A DNA stretch of 11,321 nucleotides from Alphaproteobacteria bacterium (lineage in GTDB: Bacteria > Pseudomonadota > Alphaproteobacteria > Rhizobiales > Rhizobiaceae), in the NCBI GenBank assembly GCA_030428345.1, contig JAUIBM010000035.1:1-11321 (forward strand), read 5' to 3'. Shown piece by piece: positions 1 to 6,708 of the stretch. Both the position numbers and the translations under genes were made by a program. Numbering within the stretch: position 1 is the first letter of the stretch; every line of letters starts with the position of its first letter. The notes beneath the pieces are model-generated. The model saw only the letters and a program-made list of their open reading frames with translations. It was not told the origin of the DNA and did no database searches.

Positions 1-864
1 TTCGTCGTGGCGCCGCCGACGGCGGAGCCCGGCCTGCGCTGGCTGGCGCCGTTTGCGGGAACTTCGATGGCGGAGTATTTCCGCGATCGCGGTGGGCACG
101 CGCTGATCGTCTATGACGATCTGACCAAGCATGCGGCGACCCACCGCGAACTGTCATTGCTCGCCCGTCAACCGCCGGGCCGCGAAGCCTATCCCGGCGA
201 CATCTTCTATCTTCATGCGCGCCTGCTCGAGCGCGCCGCGCAGCTGAGCGGCGACATGGGCGGCGGGTCCCTGACCGCGCTTCCGGTCGCCGAGATCGAT
301 GCCGGCAACCTGTCCGGCTATATTCCGACCAACCTGATTTCGATCTGCGACGGGCAGATCGTTCTGTCGACTCAATTGTTTGCCGCCAACCAGCGACCGG
401 CGGTCGACGTGGGGCTCAGTGTCAGCCGGGTGGGTGGCAAGGCGCAGATCAAGCCGCTGAAGCATGTCGCGGGGCAGGTGCGCCTCGATTATGCGCAATA
501 TCTGGAATTGCGGATGTTCTCGCGGTTCGGCGGGATTGGCGACGAGAAACTGCGCAGGCGCATTGCCCATGGCGAGCGCATCAGCGCGCTGTTGGCGCAG
601 CCGCGGTTCTCGCCCTTGCGCAGCATCGACCAGATCGCCCTTCTCAGCGCGCTGGCCGATGGTGAGCTTGACGACATGCCCGTGGAGTCGATCGCGCGCG
701 CCAAGCGGTTGCTGCCGGACCTGATCGATGCGGATGGTGGGCTCTCCGGCTTCGTCGGAAACCCGGCCGGCCTTGGCGACGAACACAGACCCGCGCTGAT
801 CGAAGCGGTGCGCCAGGCATTGGCGTCGGCGGGCCAGGCCGAGGACACCGAGGAGGGCGGGTGA
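1..864 (+). CDS. atpA: F1 ATPase subunit alpha, C-terminal part (alternate/N-ATPase type), 5' truncated by window
   Basis: The reading frame is open from base 1, so the N-terminus lies outside the window; 287 codons plus stop are visible. The visible part covers the end of the nucleotide-binding domain and the C-terminal helical domain of the alpha subunit, the non-catalytic nucleotide-binding subunit of the F1 hexamer. Recognisable segments are YDDLTKHA, a stretch around EAYPGDIFYLHARLLERAAQ, and the ATPase alpha/beta signature PAVDVGLSVS at about 397-426. The Arg following that signature (SVSRVGG) matches the arginine finger that alpha contributes to the catalytic site. The gene overlaps atpG by one base (TGATG) and is translationally coupled to it. 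In housekeeping operons gamma is followed by beta and epsilon; here it is not. Alternate Na+-type N-ATPase operons end with alpha then gamma. Family identity is certain; the N-ATPase subtype is inference from gene order. Confidence 0.93.
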   Translation, partial: FVVAPPTAEPGLRWLAPFAGTSMAEYFRDRGGHALIVYDDLTKHAATHRELSLLARQPPGREAYPGDIFYLHARLLERAAQLSGDMGGGSLTALPVAEIDAGNLSGYIPTNLISICDGQIVLSTQLFAANQRPAVDVGLSVSRVGGKAQIKPLKHVAGQVRLDYAQYLELRMFSRFGGIGDEKLRRRIAHGERISALLAQPRFSPLRSIDQIALLSALADGELDDMPVESIARAKRLLPDLIDADGGLSGFVGNPAGLGDEHRPALIEAVRQALASAGQAEDTEEGG

Positions 865-1718
865 TGCGCCGGCTGGAAGACGTCAAGCGGCGGCTGGGCA
901 ACATCCGGCAGATCGAGGACATCGTCACCGCCATGCGCGGCCTTGCCGCCGCACATTCGCTCGATGCCCAGAAACATCTGGCGGCAATCAGCGCCCATGA
1001 GGCAACCGTAGCGCGCGCCATCGGCGAGGTGCTGGCATATATGCAGGACTCGCGCGGGGTAAACCCATCGGCCGATGGCGGAGGATCGCACCTTGTGGTG
1101 GTGATCGGCGCGGAGCAGGGGTTCGCAGGCTCCTACAATGAGAACATCATCGAGACCGTGCTTGGCGGCGGCGGCAAGGAGCCGAGGGAGTTTATCGTGA
1201 TCGGCCAGCGCGCCGTCGTCGATTTCGGCGTGCGCGGCCTGTCGCCGGTGTGGACAGCCAGCATGATCTCGCAATGCGGGCATGCCGCCTCGCTGGCGAG
1301 CAACATCGTGGACGCCGTCTTCAACCGCATCCGGCAGACCGGAGCTGTCCGCGTGACCCTGGCCGGAACGCGGTCCGATGCACGGCGCGCCGGCATCGAC
1401 ATGAAGCAGCTGCTGCCGTTTGATTTCAGCCGGTTTCCGCAAGCAGCTGGCCGGCAGCGGCCGATGCTCAACGTTCCGCCGGCGCAATTGCTCGAGAGCC
1501 TGGTCGAGGAATATGTCTTCGCCGAATTGTGCCAGGCGATCATCATGGCTTTCGCGGCGGAGAATGATGCGAGAATGCGGGCCATGACGCGTGCGCGCAC
1601 CAATGTCGACCGGATCAGGCAGGATCTGAAGCTGGAACTCAACCAGAGCCGCCAGGAGCAGACGACGACGGAGATCATCGAACTGTCCGCCTCCAGCGCC
1701 GCCATCGGCGCAGCTTGA
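864..1718 (+). CDS. atpG: F1 ATPase subunit gamma (alternate/N-ATPase type)
   Basis: This encodes the 284-aa central rotor stalk of F1, which couples rotation of the membrane c-ring to ATP synthesis or hydrolysis. The N-terminal helix (residues 1-55, RRLEDVKRRLGNIRQIEDIV) and the C-terminal helix (about 215-284, ending in QTTTEIIELSASSAA) are the two strands of the gamma coiled coil. The middle contains the Rossmann-like segment LVVVIGAEQGFAGSYN, matching the LVLVITSDRGLCGGLN region of ordinary gamma subunits. I prefer ATG at 864, because AGGAGG at 851-856 is then 7 nt upstream; an in-frame GTG at 861 would sit only 4 nt away. The start overlaps the alpha stop. No beta, epsilon or other ATPase gene follows, so this is probably the last gene of the operon. 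Compared with typical gamma sequences the central part looks divergent, as expected for the alternate family. Confidence 0.92.
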   Translation: MRRLEDVKRRLGNIRQIEDIVTAMRGLAAAHSLDAQKHLAAISAHEATVARAIGEVLAYMQDSRGVNPSADGGGSHLVVVIGAEQGFAGSYNENIIETVLGGGGKEPREFIVIGQRAVVDFGVRGLSPVWTASMISQCGHAASLASNIVDAVFNRIRQTGAVRVTLAGTRSDARRAGIDMKQLLPFDFSRFPQAAGRQRPMLNVPPAQLLESLVEEYVFAELCQAIIMAFAAENDARMRAMTRARTNVDRIRQDLKLELNQSRQEQTTTEIIELSASSAAIGAA

Positions 1719-1744
1719 CTTCGACAGGGGCGAGGAATATACGC

Positions 1745-1786
1745 CGCCATCGGCCCGCAGGGTGGCCGGCCGCTCGCATGGCGTTT
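1745..1786 (+). terminator. Possible terminator of the ATPase operon
   Basis: An interrupted hairpin lies 27 nt after the atpG stop. The outer arms are CGCCAT (1745-1750) and ATGGCG (1778-1783), the inner arms are CGGCC (1751-1755) and GGCCG (1764-1768), and TTT follows. The internal loop is lopsided and the T-run is short, so this is only a plausible operon end. Confidence 0.35.
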
Positions 1787-1911
1787 ACGCCGGTGGTGAA
1801 TTCCCTGCTTCAGGTTGAGCCGATCGCCATTTCCCCGAGGGGCAGTTGGAGCGATGGCAATGCGAGCGCCCGTCAGAATTCTCCGACTTGCCCGTAACGG
1901 GAGAGTTCGTG

Positions 1912-3348
1912 ATGAGCGGCCAAACCATGTCGGCGACGACGCCGACCAATTCCTTCCTGAACGGATCGGTGCGATCCGTCTTTATCCGCACCAGCCTGCC
2001 GATCATCGCCGTAACGATGATCAACGGCCTGTTGATCGTGGCTGACGCCATGCTGCTCGGCGCCTTTGTGGGCGCGGAGGCCCTGGGCGCGGTAACGCTC
2101 GTCTTTCCCATATCAATGCTGCTGGTGGCCGTCTCGACCATGGTCGGCATCGGCATGGCCAGCATTCTGGGGCGTCGCCTCGGGGCACGGGACATGGATG
2201 GCGCGGCCGCCACCCTTGCCTCGGCGCAGGGACTGGCCGTCGCCGTGGCGGCGGTGGCGGTCCTGGGCTTCTTCGTGTTCGGCGGCCGCCTGGTCGAACT
2301 GGCGGCGGGCGGCAATGCGCGCCTCGCGGAACTGGGGTGGACCTTCCTCGCCATCTCCTTCGCCACTTCGCCGGCGGGCTTCCTGCTTTCGGTGCAGTCC
2401 GATGCGCTGCGAATGGAGGGTCGGGTCGGCTTCATGGCCATGGCGGGCGTGCTGGTCACGCTGGCCAATATCGGGTTCAACGCATTGCTGATCGGCGTAT
2501 TCGATTTCGGCGTGGCGGGCTCTGCCTGGGGCACGGCGCTGGCGCAGGTGCTGGGGCTGGGGATCGTCCTCGCGTACCGCGCTGGAGGCGGTGCGCCATT
2601 GCCGGTCGTCGGCCTGCGATACAGTGGCGAATGGACGGAAATTCTGGCGCTCGGCGCGCCGCGGAGCCTCAATTTCATCGGCATTTCGTTGAGCTCGGCG
2701 GCCGTCCTCTTCGCCCTCAACCGGCTTGAACTTTCCCGTCCGGAAATGACCGTCGCGGCATATGGCGTGGTGATGCGCCTGATGACCTTCGCCTTCCTGC
2801 CGCTGATGGGCATGAGTCTCGCCCTGCAGGCGATCGTCGGCAACACCGTGGGGGCCGGCCAGGCGGAACGGGCCATGCGCACGCTCCACCTGTCGCTCGG
2901 CGTGAGCGTGGGCTACGGCCTGCTGGTGCAACTCCTGCTTGTCGGCGGGCGCAACGGGCTGGGCGGGTTCTTCGTGTCAAACGCCCTCGTCGGGGAGGAG
3001 GTGGCGCGCATCGTGCCGCTCTACCTTGCCGCCTATTTCGCCTTCGGGCCGGTGATGATGATCGCCAGCTATGCGCAGGCCCTGGGCAGGGCGAGGCAGG
3101 CCGCGATCCTGTCGCTGGGACGGTCATACCTGTTCGCCATCCCGCTGACCCTGGTCCTGCCGCTGATCTGGGGCGAGGCCGGCGTCTGGATCGTGGCTCC
3201 AATCGCCGACATGGCGATGCTGGCGCTCGCCCTGGCGCTCTGGTGGCGCTCGGGTCTTGCGCCGTCCGCCGCCGTCCCGGCTGCCGCGCCGGGACGCCCG
3301 CCCGCAGAAGGGCTCACTCCGATCGGCGCCGGCGCAAGCGCGGATTGA
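1912..3348 (+). CDS. MATE family efflux transporter
   Basis: The product is a 478-aa polytopic inner-membrane protein of the multidrug and toxic compound extrusion family, which exports cationic drugs or metabolites in exchange for Na+ or H+. The sequence reads as about twelve hydrophobic helices in two halves. The first half opens with RTSLPIIAVTMINGLLIVADAMLLG and AFVGAEALGAVTLVFPISML. The second repeats the pattern from about residue 245, with MSLALQAIVGNTVGAGQAERA in the matching loop. The C-terminal tail after LALALWWRSG is rich in Ala and Pro and probably disordered. The open frame extends upstream to a TTG at 1846, but ATG 1912 has GGGAGAG at 1899-1905 with 6-nt spacing and gives normal family length. 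ATG 1927 is another option. The substrate cannot be predicted. The gene follows the ATPase operon after about 190 nt and probably has its own promoter. Confidence 0.9.
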   Translation: MSGQTMSATTPTNSFLNGSVRSVFIRTSLPIIAVTMINGLLIVADAMLLGAFVGAEALGAVTLVFPISMLLVAVSTMVGIGMASILGRRLGARDMDGAAATLASAQGLAVAVAAVAVLGFFVFGGRLVELAAGGNARLAELGWTFLAISFATSPAGFLLSVQSDALRMEGRVGFMAMAGVLVTLANIGFNALLIGVFDFGVAGSAWGTALAQVLGLGIVLAYRAGGGAPLPVVGLRYSGEWTEILALGAPRSLNFIGISLSSAAVLFALNRLELSRPEMTVAAYGVVMRLMTFAFLPLMGMSLALQAIVGNTVGAGQAERAMRTLHLSLGVSVGYGLLVQLLLVGGRNGLGGFFVSNALVGEEVARIVPLYLAAYFAFGPVMMIASYAQALGRARQAAILSLGRSYLFAIPLTLVLPLIWGEAGVWIVAPIADMAMLALALALWWRSGLAPSAAVPAAAPGRPPAEGLTPIGAGASAD

Positions 3349-3357
3349 ACCTGGCGG

Positions 3358-3380
3358 CGCCTGCCAACCGGCGGCAGGCG
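3358..3380 (+). terminator. Hairpin just after the MATE gene
   Basis: Perfect 8-bp arms CGCCTGCC (3358-3365) and GGCAGGCG (3373-3380) enclose a 7-nt loop, starting 10 nt past the MATE stop. No T-run follows, so this could be a weak or Rho-assisted terminator, or an mRNA-stabilising stem. Confidence 0.4.
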
Positions 3381-3471
3381 TCCGTCGGGGGCGTGCCGAT
3401 GCGAACCTGCGCGGAACAACAGAGACAAAGAGTGGCGGCTCGAGAGGCCGGCCACATGAAAGGAAAAGACC

Positions 3472-3867
3472 ATGTCATCCAGGGCGTTGCAGATTGCACT
3501 GGCGTTTATCTTTCTCGCATTGGGCAGCTGGTGTCTGCTGTTCCCATCCATGGTGATCGAGCTGTCATTCCAGCCGGAATTCGCCACGCCCACCCAGCAG
3601 GCCCGCTTCATGACGGGGTGCTTTGGAGCGCAGGCGGTCCTCAACGGCATGATCCTGCTCACCGCGCGTTTCACCCCCACGACGTTCCTGGTCTTCGGGC
3701 TGGTCGGCTCGGTGCCGTTCTTCGCGTTCAACATCTGGTTCACCCTCGTGGAGCCGGTGTTGAACGCCTGGATGCTGCTGGATTTCGCCGGCAATCTGGG
3801 GATCTTGGCAACGGGACTGTGGGGATGGCGGGTGAGCCGGCGCGAGCTTGCCTGGGCCGGGTCGTGA
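3472..3867 (+). CDS. Small four-helix integral membrane protein, unknown function
   Basis: This is a 131-aa protein that I do not recognise with confidence. Four hydrophobic segments are visible at about residues 5-24, 46-65, 70-92 and 99-119, ending in a basic tail (WRVSRRELAW), so it should sit in the inner membrane. Motifs that stand out are FPSMVIELSF after helix 1, TPTQQARFMTGCFGAQAVLNG leading into helix 2, and VPFFAFNIWF in helix 3. It resembles the small DUF4345-like or general hypothetical membrane proteins of alphaproteobacteria, but the resemblance is loose. The start is supported by AGGAAAAG just upstream of ATG 3472. It lies 123 nt after the MATE gene, on the same strand, with a hairpin between them, so co-transcription is uncertain. 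It converges with the caspase-like gene across the repeat element. Confidence 0.75.
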   Translation: MSSRALQIALAFIFLALGSWCLLFPSMVIELSFQPEFATPTQQARFMTGCFGAQAVLNGMILLTARFTPTTFLVFGLVGSVPFFAFNIWFTLVEPVLNAWMLLDFAGNLGILATGLWGWRVSRRELAWAGS

Positions 3868-3943
3868 CCACCCCCTCCATCAACGGCGGTTGCGAGCGTG
3901 CAGCCCGCACCCGCCTTTCGCGGATGCGCGGCCGGCCTTGCGC

Positions 3944-3964
3944 CTAGAGCGTTTCCACCCAATG
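3944..3964 (+). repeat. Left terminal inverted repeat of the MITE-like element
   Basis: This 21-bp arm pairs with 4200-4220 at 20 of 21 positions. The only difference is at the eighth base (G here, A in the inverted right copy). Confidence 0.8.
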
Positions 3965-4199
3965 CTGCGTCATTCTGACGGAGCGATTTGTCACAAGATA
4001 AAGGAAAGGCCCGCAGGCCATATCCGGCGATACGGCCAAGGGGCTTTGCGCCGATATTCGCGCAAGATCGCCCGTCCCTTCGGGTTTCCGATTGGCGGGC
4101 GCGCGATGGCGAAACGGCCTTGCCCGATGCGAAGGCATCGCGCTGCGCCCGTTTCCCCACCGGATTGCACACGCCAATCGGGAAACGGGATTGACCCAT

Positions 4200-4220
4200 C
4201 ATTGGGTGGAAATGCTCTAG
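4200..4220 (-). repeat. Right terminal inverted repeat, containing the caspase-like gene's stop codon
   Basis: This is the inverted copy of 3944-3964. Its last bases, CTAG at 4217-4220, include the TAG stop (minus strand, 4219-4217) of the caspase-like gene. A second in-frame TGA follows at 4201-4199, also inside the repeat. Confidence 0.8.
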
Positions 4221-5626
4221 TTCAGCTCATATGCCGGGATGATGCCGACAAGTCCGAGGCTGTCCAGGGTCTCCAGCGTGATGCCGTTCTGCGCCAGCTT
4301 GCCGGCCTGTTGATAGTCCTTCAGCGCGTTCTTCGAGCGCGGCCCGAAATCGCCATCCGGCGAACCGACGTCGAAGCCCGCTTCGTTCAGCTTTTGCTGG
4401 ACCGCCTGGAATTCGTCCTTCTCGAACAGGACGGAGAAATCGGCGGAGGTCATCGAGATGCGCGCGGCCCGCGAGCCCAGCGCGCGCGCCTTCTTGAGCA
4501 GTTCCGCACCCCTGGCGAAATTCTGCGGCGTGCCCTGGCCGTTCATGTTCATCACGCCGAGACTGCTGATGGCGGAGACGAAGCCGAGATCGGCCGAACG
4601 CGCATAATAGTCCACGGCATCCTTGTACCGCCCGCCCGCATCCAGTGCGCGGCCGAGATTGTAGAGCAGGCGCGGATGGCGCGGTTCCTTCTCCACCGCG
4701 GCCTCGCATGCCGGTATGGCGCGCGCGACGTCGATCCGGTCGAACTCCACGCCCGGCACGCCGACCTGGTTCATCGGCGCCGCCGCCAGGAAATCGCATT
4801 GCGAGGGCTCGGGCCGCTTGAAATAGACCTCGTCGGTCAGGCGCACCAGATATTCCGGCTGCTGCGCATTGTCCGTCTCCTTGATCACCGAGGCGGCGAT
4901 GTTGCGGAACATCTGCCCGATCTCCAGGCCGGGCTCCTCGACGAAGGAAAGAAGCGCCTGCGTATAGGGGCTGTGGTCGCCCGCGCCGTCCGCGGCCGTG
5001 CGCCCCGATGCCGCAGCATAGGCGATGACCGACCCGTACACATCCGCGCCGGCCGTTTCGTTGAGCACCTCGGGTCCTGAAATATTCGACAGGCCGACCT
5101 TGATCCCGCGGCCGGAAAGCTCCTCCGACTGGCGCGCCGTCTCCAGAAACGGGTTGTCGCGGCAGGTGTCGAGAATGGTGATCCTGACGCGGGCCTTGGA
5201 GTACATCGCCGCCGTTATCTCGCTGACATTGACGAGATAGCGGCCGATATCGCCGACCTGCGTCAGCCTGGTGTCCCTTGGCGCGATATAGTTCACGCCG
5301 TCGATCTGCACCGAGTGGCCGGCATAATAGAGGATTGCGATATCGGCCCCGTCCAGCGATTGCTCGAAGCGGTCGAGGATCGCGCTGAAATCGGCGCGCG
5401 CCGGGTCGGGATGGTACTCGACCTCAAAGCCAAGCCGGCCGAACGCCGCCGCGACGGCCTGCGCATCGTTCCTGGGATTGGGCAGCGCCGGGACATTCTC
5501 ATAAGCGCTGACGCCGATCACGAGCGCGACGCGCTTGCCCCCATCCTGAAAGGCGCTGGCGTGTGCGCCGTTGCATGGAGCGAGGGCCGAAAGCAGCAGC
5601 AAGGCGAAGACGAGAAGCCGTTTCAT
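4217..5626 (-). CDS. Secreted caspase-like (peptidase C14) protein with Sel1-like repeat and peptidoglycan-binding-like domain
   Basis: The product is 469 aa. Residues 1-25 (MKRLLVFALLLLSALAPCNG then AHASA) form a Sec signal peptide with likely cleavage after AHASA, so it acts outside the cytoplasm. Residues about 31-270 are a caspase p20-like fold. It opens with KRVALVIGVSAYENVPALPN and carries the catalytic dyad His104 (ILYYAGHSVQIDG) and Cys155 (ITILDTCRDNPF), so it looks catalytically competent. Residues about 300-385 hold TPR/Sel1-type helical repeats, the clearest being ADLGFVSAISSLGVMNMNGQ onwards. Residues about 405-458 resemble a PG_binding_1 domain (SPDGDFGPRSKNALKDYQ). The open frame extends upstream to 5923, but that stretch lies over the neighbouring gene and lacks a signal peptide, so ATG 5626 is chosen. 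It starts 11 nt after the lipoprotein stop, with only a weak GGCGGCGG ribosome site, so the two are probably one operon. Its natural substrate is unknown. Confidence 0.88.
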   Translation of the reverse strand: MKRLLVFALLLLSALAPCNGAHASAFQDGGKRVALVIGVSAYENVPALPNPRNDAQAVAAAFGRLGFEVEYHPDPARADFSAILDRFEQSLDGADIAILYYAGHSVQIDGVNYIAPRDTRLTQVGDIGRYLVNVSEITAAMYSKARVRITILDTCRDNPFLETARQSEELSGRGIKVGLSNISGPEVLNETAGADVYGSVIAYAAASGRTAADGAGDHSPYTQALLSFVEEPGLEIGQMFRNIAASVIKETDNAQQPEYLVRLTDEVYFKRPEPSQCDFLAAAPMNQVGVPGVEFDRIDVARAIPACEAAVEKEPRHPRLLYNLGRALDAGGRYKDAVDYYARSADLGFVSAISSLGVMNMNGQGTPQNFARGAELLKKARALGSRAARISMTSADFSVLFEKDEFQAVQQKLNEAGFDVGSPDGDFGPRSKNALKDYQQAGKLAQNGITLETLDSLGLVGIIPAYELN

Positions 5627-5637
5627 CGGGCCGCCGC

Positions 5638-6516
5638 CTAGCTCTTCTTCAGAATGGTGTCGAAGCCGATATTGTCCTCGCACCAATCGGTGTGCTTGAC
5701 GGGGGTGCTTGCCTTCCTTTGCGGCGCGGGCGTGGAGACGGCCGCGATTGTCGGCGCGGAAATCTTCGTCGCCTTGCGCTTGGCGCGGGCAAGCTGGAGC
5801 AGCCCTTCGCGCCCGGTCTTCTCGCCGGGCAGCATGATCGTGTCGCCCCGCGCATAGGACCAGCAGCCATCGAGGCTTGTCGCCATCGAGCAGAACTTCC
5901 GGTAGTCCGCCGTCAGCCGGCAAGCCCTGGGCCCAGCGGGATAGATCGTCGACCCATCCGGCATCTTCTGGCCGACCTTCCCGTAGGAGGACGCCACATA
6001 GGGATGGAATTTCGGCTTGCAGTCCCGATAGGGCTTCCCGTTCTTGAAACAGGACGGAATCTTGCGGGCCACGGCCGCCGGGTCGCTGAAATCATATCGT
6101 TCGCCGGTCTTGATGTCATACCGCACGGCATCGAGAATCCCGCCGGCTGCGTCATTACGGGGAAGCTTCTTCGCTTCGAGATAGGCTGGCCAGGTCACCT
6201 TTTCGTAGACCCGGTCGCCATAGGCGTTGGCGCAGTCGTTTTCCTGCTCGGCTCCGAACACGAAAGAGCGGACCGCGGCCTCGGGAAACCCGCGCGCGGC
6301 TAGCACGTCGACCGCATCCTTGAGCTTGGCGTCGAGCTTGGGACCGCAAGCCGCCATCAACTCCGCCTGGATCGGATCTGCGGCTGGGGCGGAGGAGGCC
6401 AATTGCGGCGATTGAGTGGATTCGCAGGAAACAACGAAGACGGATAGCGCGAGTGCGCACGCGCTCATCAAAATTCGAGATGCAGACACAATTCCCCCGG
6501 AATGCAATTTATTCAT
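5638..6516 (-). CDS. Cysteine-rich lipoprotein of unknown function
   Basis: This is a 292-aa protein I do not recognise. The N-terminus is a lipoprotein signal with lipobox VVSC, the lipidated Cys being residue 31 of this reading. The following Glu favours outer-membrane sorting. The mature part has eight further cysteines (57, 95, 156, 166, 199, 209, 218, 279), enough for four disulfides in the periplasm. The C-terminal 70 residues change character: a Lys/Arg/Ala/Pro-rich stretch (ARAKRKATKISAPTIAAV, then PQRKASTPVK) leads to the final DWCEDNIGFDTILKKS, as if a linker tethers a small end piece. ATG 6516 has no clear ribosome site. GTG at 6489 follows GGGGGA and would give a more typical 21-residue signal, so the true start may be there. 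It lies 11 nt ahead of the caspase-like gene and diverges from the cytochrome gene. Confidence 0.75.
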   Translation of the reverse strand: MNKLHSGGIVSASRILMSACALALSVFVVSCESTQSPQLASSAPAADPIQAELMAACGPKLDAKLKDAVDVLAARGFPEAAVRSFVFGAEQENDCANAYGDRVYEKVTWPAYLEAKKLPRNDAAGGILDAVRYDIKTGERYDFSDPAAVARKIPSCFKNGKPYRDCKPKFHPYVASSYGKVGQKMPDGSTIYPAGPRACRLTADYRKFCSMATSLDGCWSYARGDTIMLPGEKTGREGLLQLARAKRKATKISAPTIAAVSTPAPQRKASTPVKHTDWCEDNIGFDTILKKS

Positions 6517-6708
6517 TCAAGGTGATCGAACCTAGCCAACCAACCCTGTCGTGTAAAGAAAGCTGGGCGCCGGTCCGTCCGGTCTCCGGAGGCGTTCCGC
6601 GCCTTTGCCGATCCTCATCGGTTCCTGGCCGGTTTGCGGATGCCCTTCTTGCTTGTTAACAATCCGACCTGAATATGTTTCGCTCGATCATGCTTCGGGG
6701 AGGATTGC
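6517..6708. promoter_or_regulatory. Divergent intergenic region with TTGTTAACAA palindrome
   Basis: This 192-bp gap must hold promoters for both the lipoprotein/caspase pair (minus) and the dihaem gene (plus). It contains a perfect 10-bp palindrome TTGTTAACAA at 6653-6662, a possible regulator site. A weak sigma70-like candidate for the plus strand is TTGCTT (6649-6654) with AATATG 17 nt later (6672-6677). The individual promoter calls are tentative. Confidence 0.4.

Larger units (their letters stand above)
3944..4220. mobile_element. 277-bp MITE-like palindromic element
   Basis: The 21-bp left end (3944-3964, starting CTAGAGCGTTTCC) and right end (4200-4220, ending GGAAATGCTCTAG) are inverted copies with one mismatch in 21. 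Inside are further inverted repeats: TTTCCGATTGGCG (4085-4097) against CGCCAATCGGGAAA (4172-4185, one extra G), GAAACGG (4111-4117) against CCGTTTC (4149-4155), and a hairpin CGATGC/GCATCG (4125-4140). The element has no open reading frame of its own that looks real. It fits a non-autonomous miniature inverted-repeat element or a rhizobial intergenic mosaic/palindromic repeat. The outermost CTAG could include a TA or CTAG target duplication of the kind made by IS630- or IS5-type transposases. It lies between two convergent genes and may also work as a bidirectional transcription stop. Confidence 0.72.

Noticed and set aside
1715..1897. 60-codon plus-strand frame after atpG
   Set aside because: It has no convincing ribosome site and an unstructured composition, and it overlaps the possible terminator hairpin.
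1785..2882. Minus-strand open frame of 365 codons
   Set aside because: It is antisense to the MATE gene. Its Ser/Thr/Pro/Arg-rich composition has no recognisable domain.
3411..3435. GGAAC upstream of the small membrane protein gene as an EcfG-type promoter
   Set aside because: No CGTT occurs 16-17 nt downstream, so only half of the motif is present.
3848..5080. Long plus-strand open frame of 410 codons
   Set aside because: It runs through the repeat element and antisense to the caspase-like gene. The translation is Arg/His/Asp-rich without domains, whereas the opposite strand has catalytic motifs.
5627..5923. N-terminal extension of the caspase-like frame by 99 codons
   Set aside because: It overlaps the lipoprotein gene, has a composition unlike a real protein (Arg/His/Gly-rich), and would bury a clear signal peptide that starts exactly at 5626.
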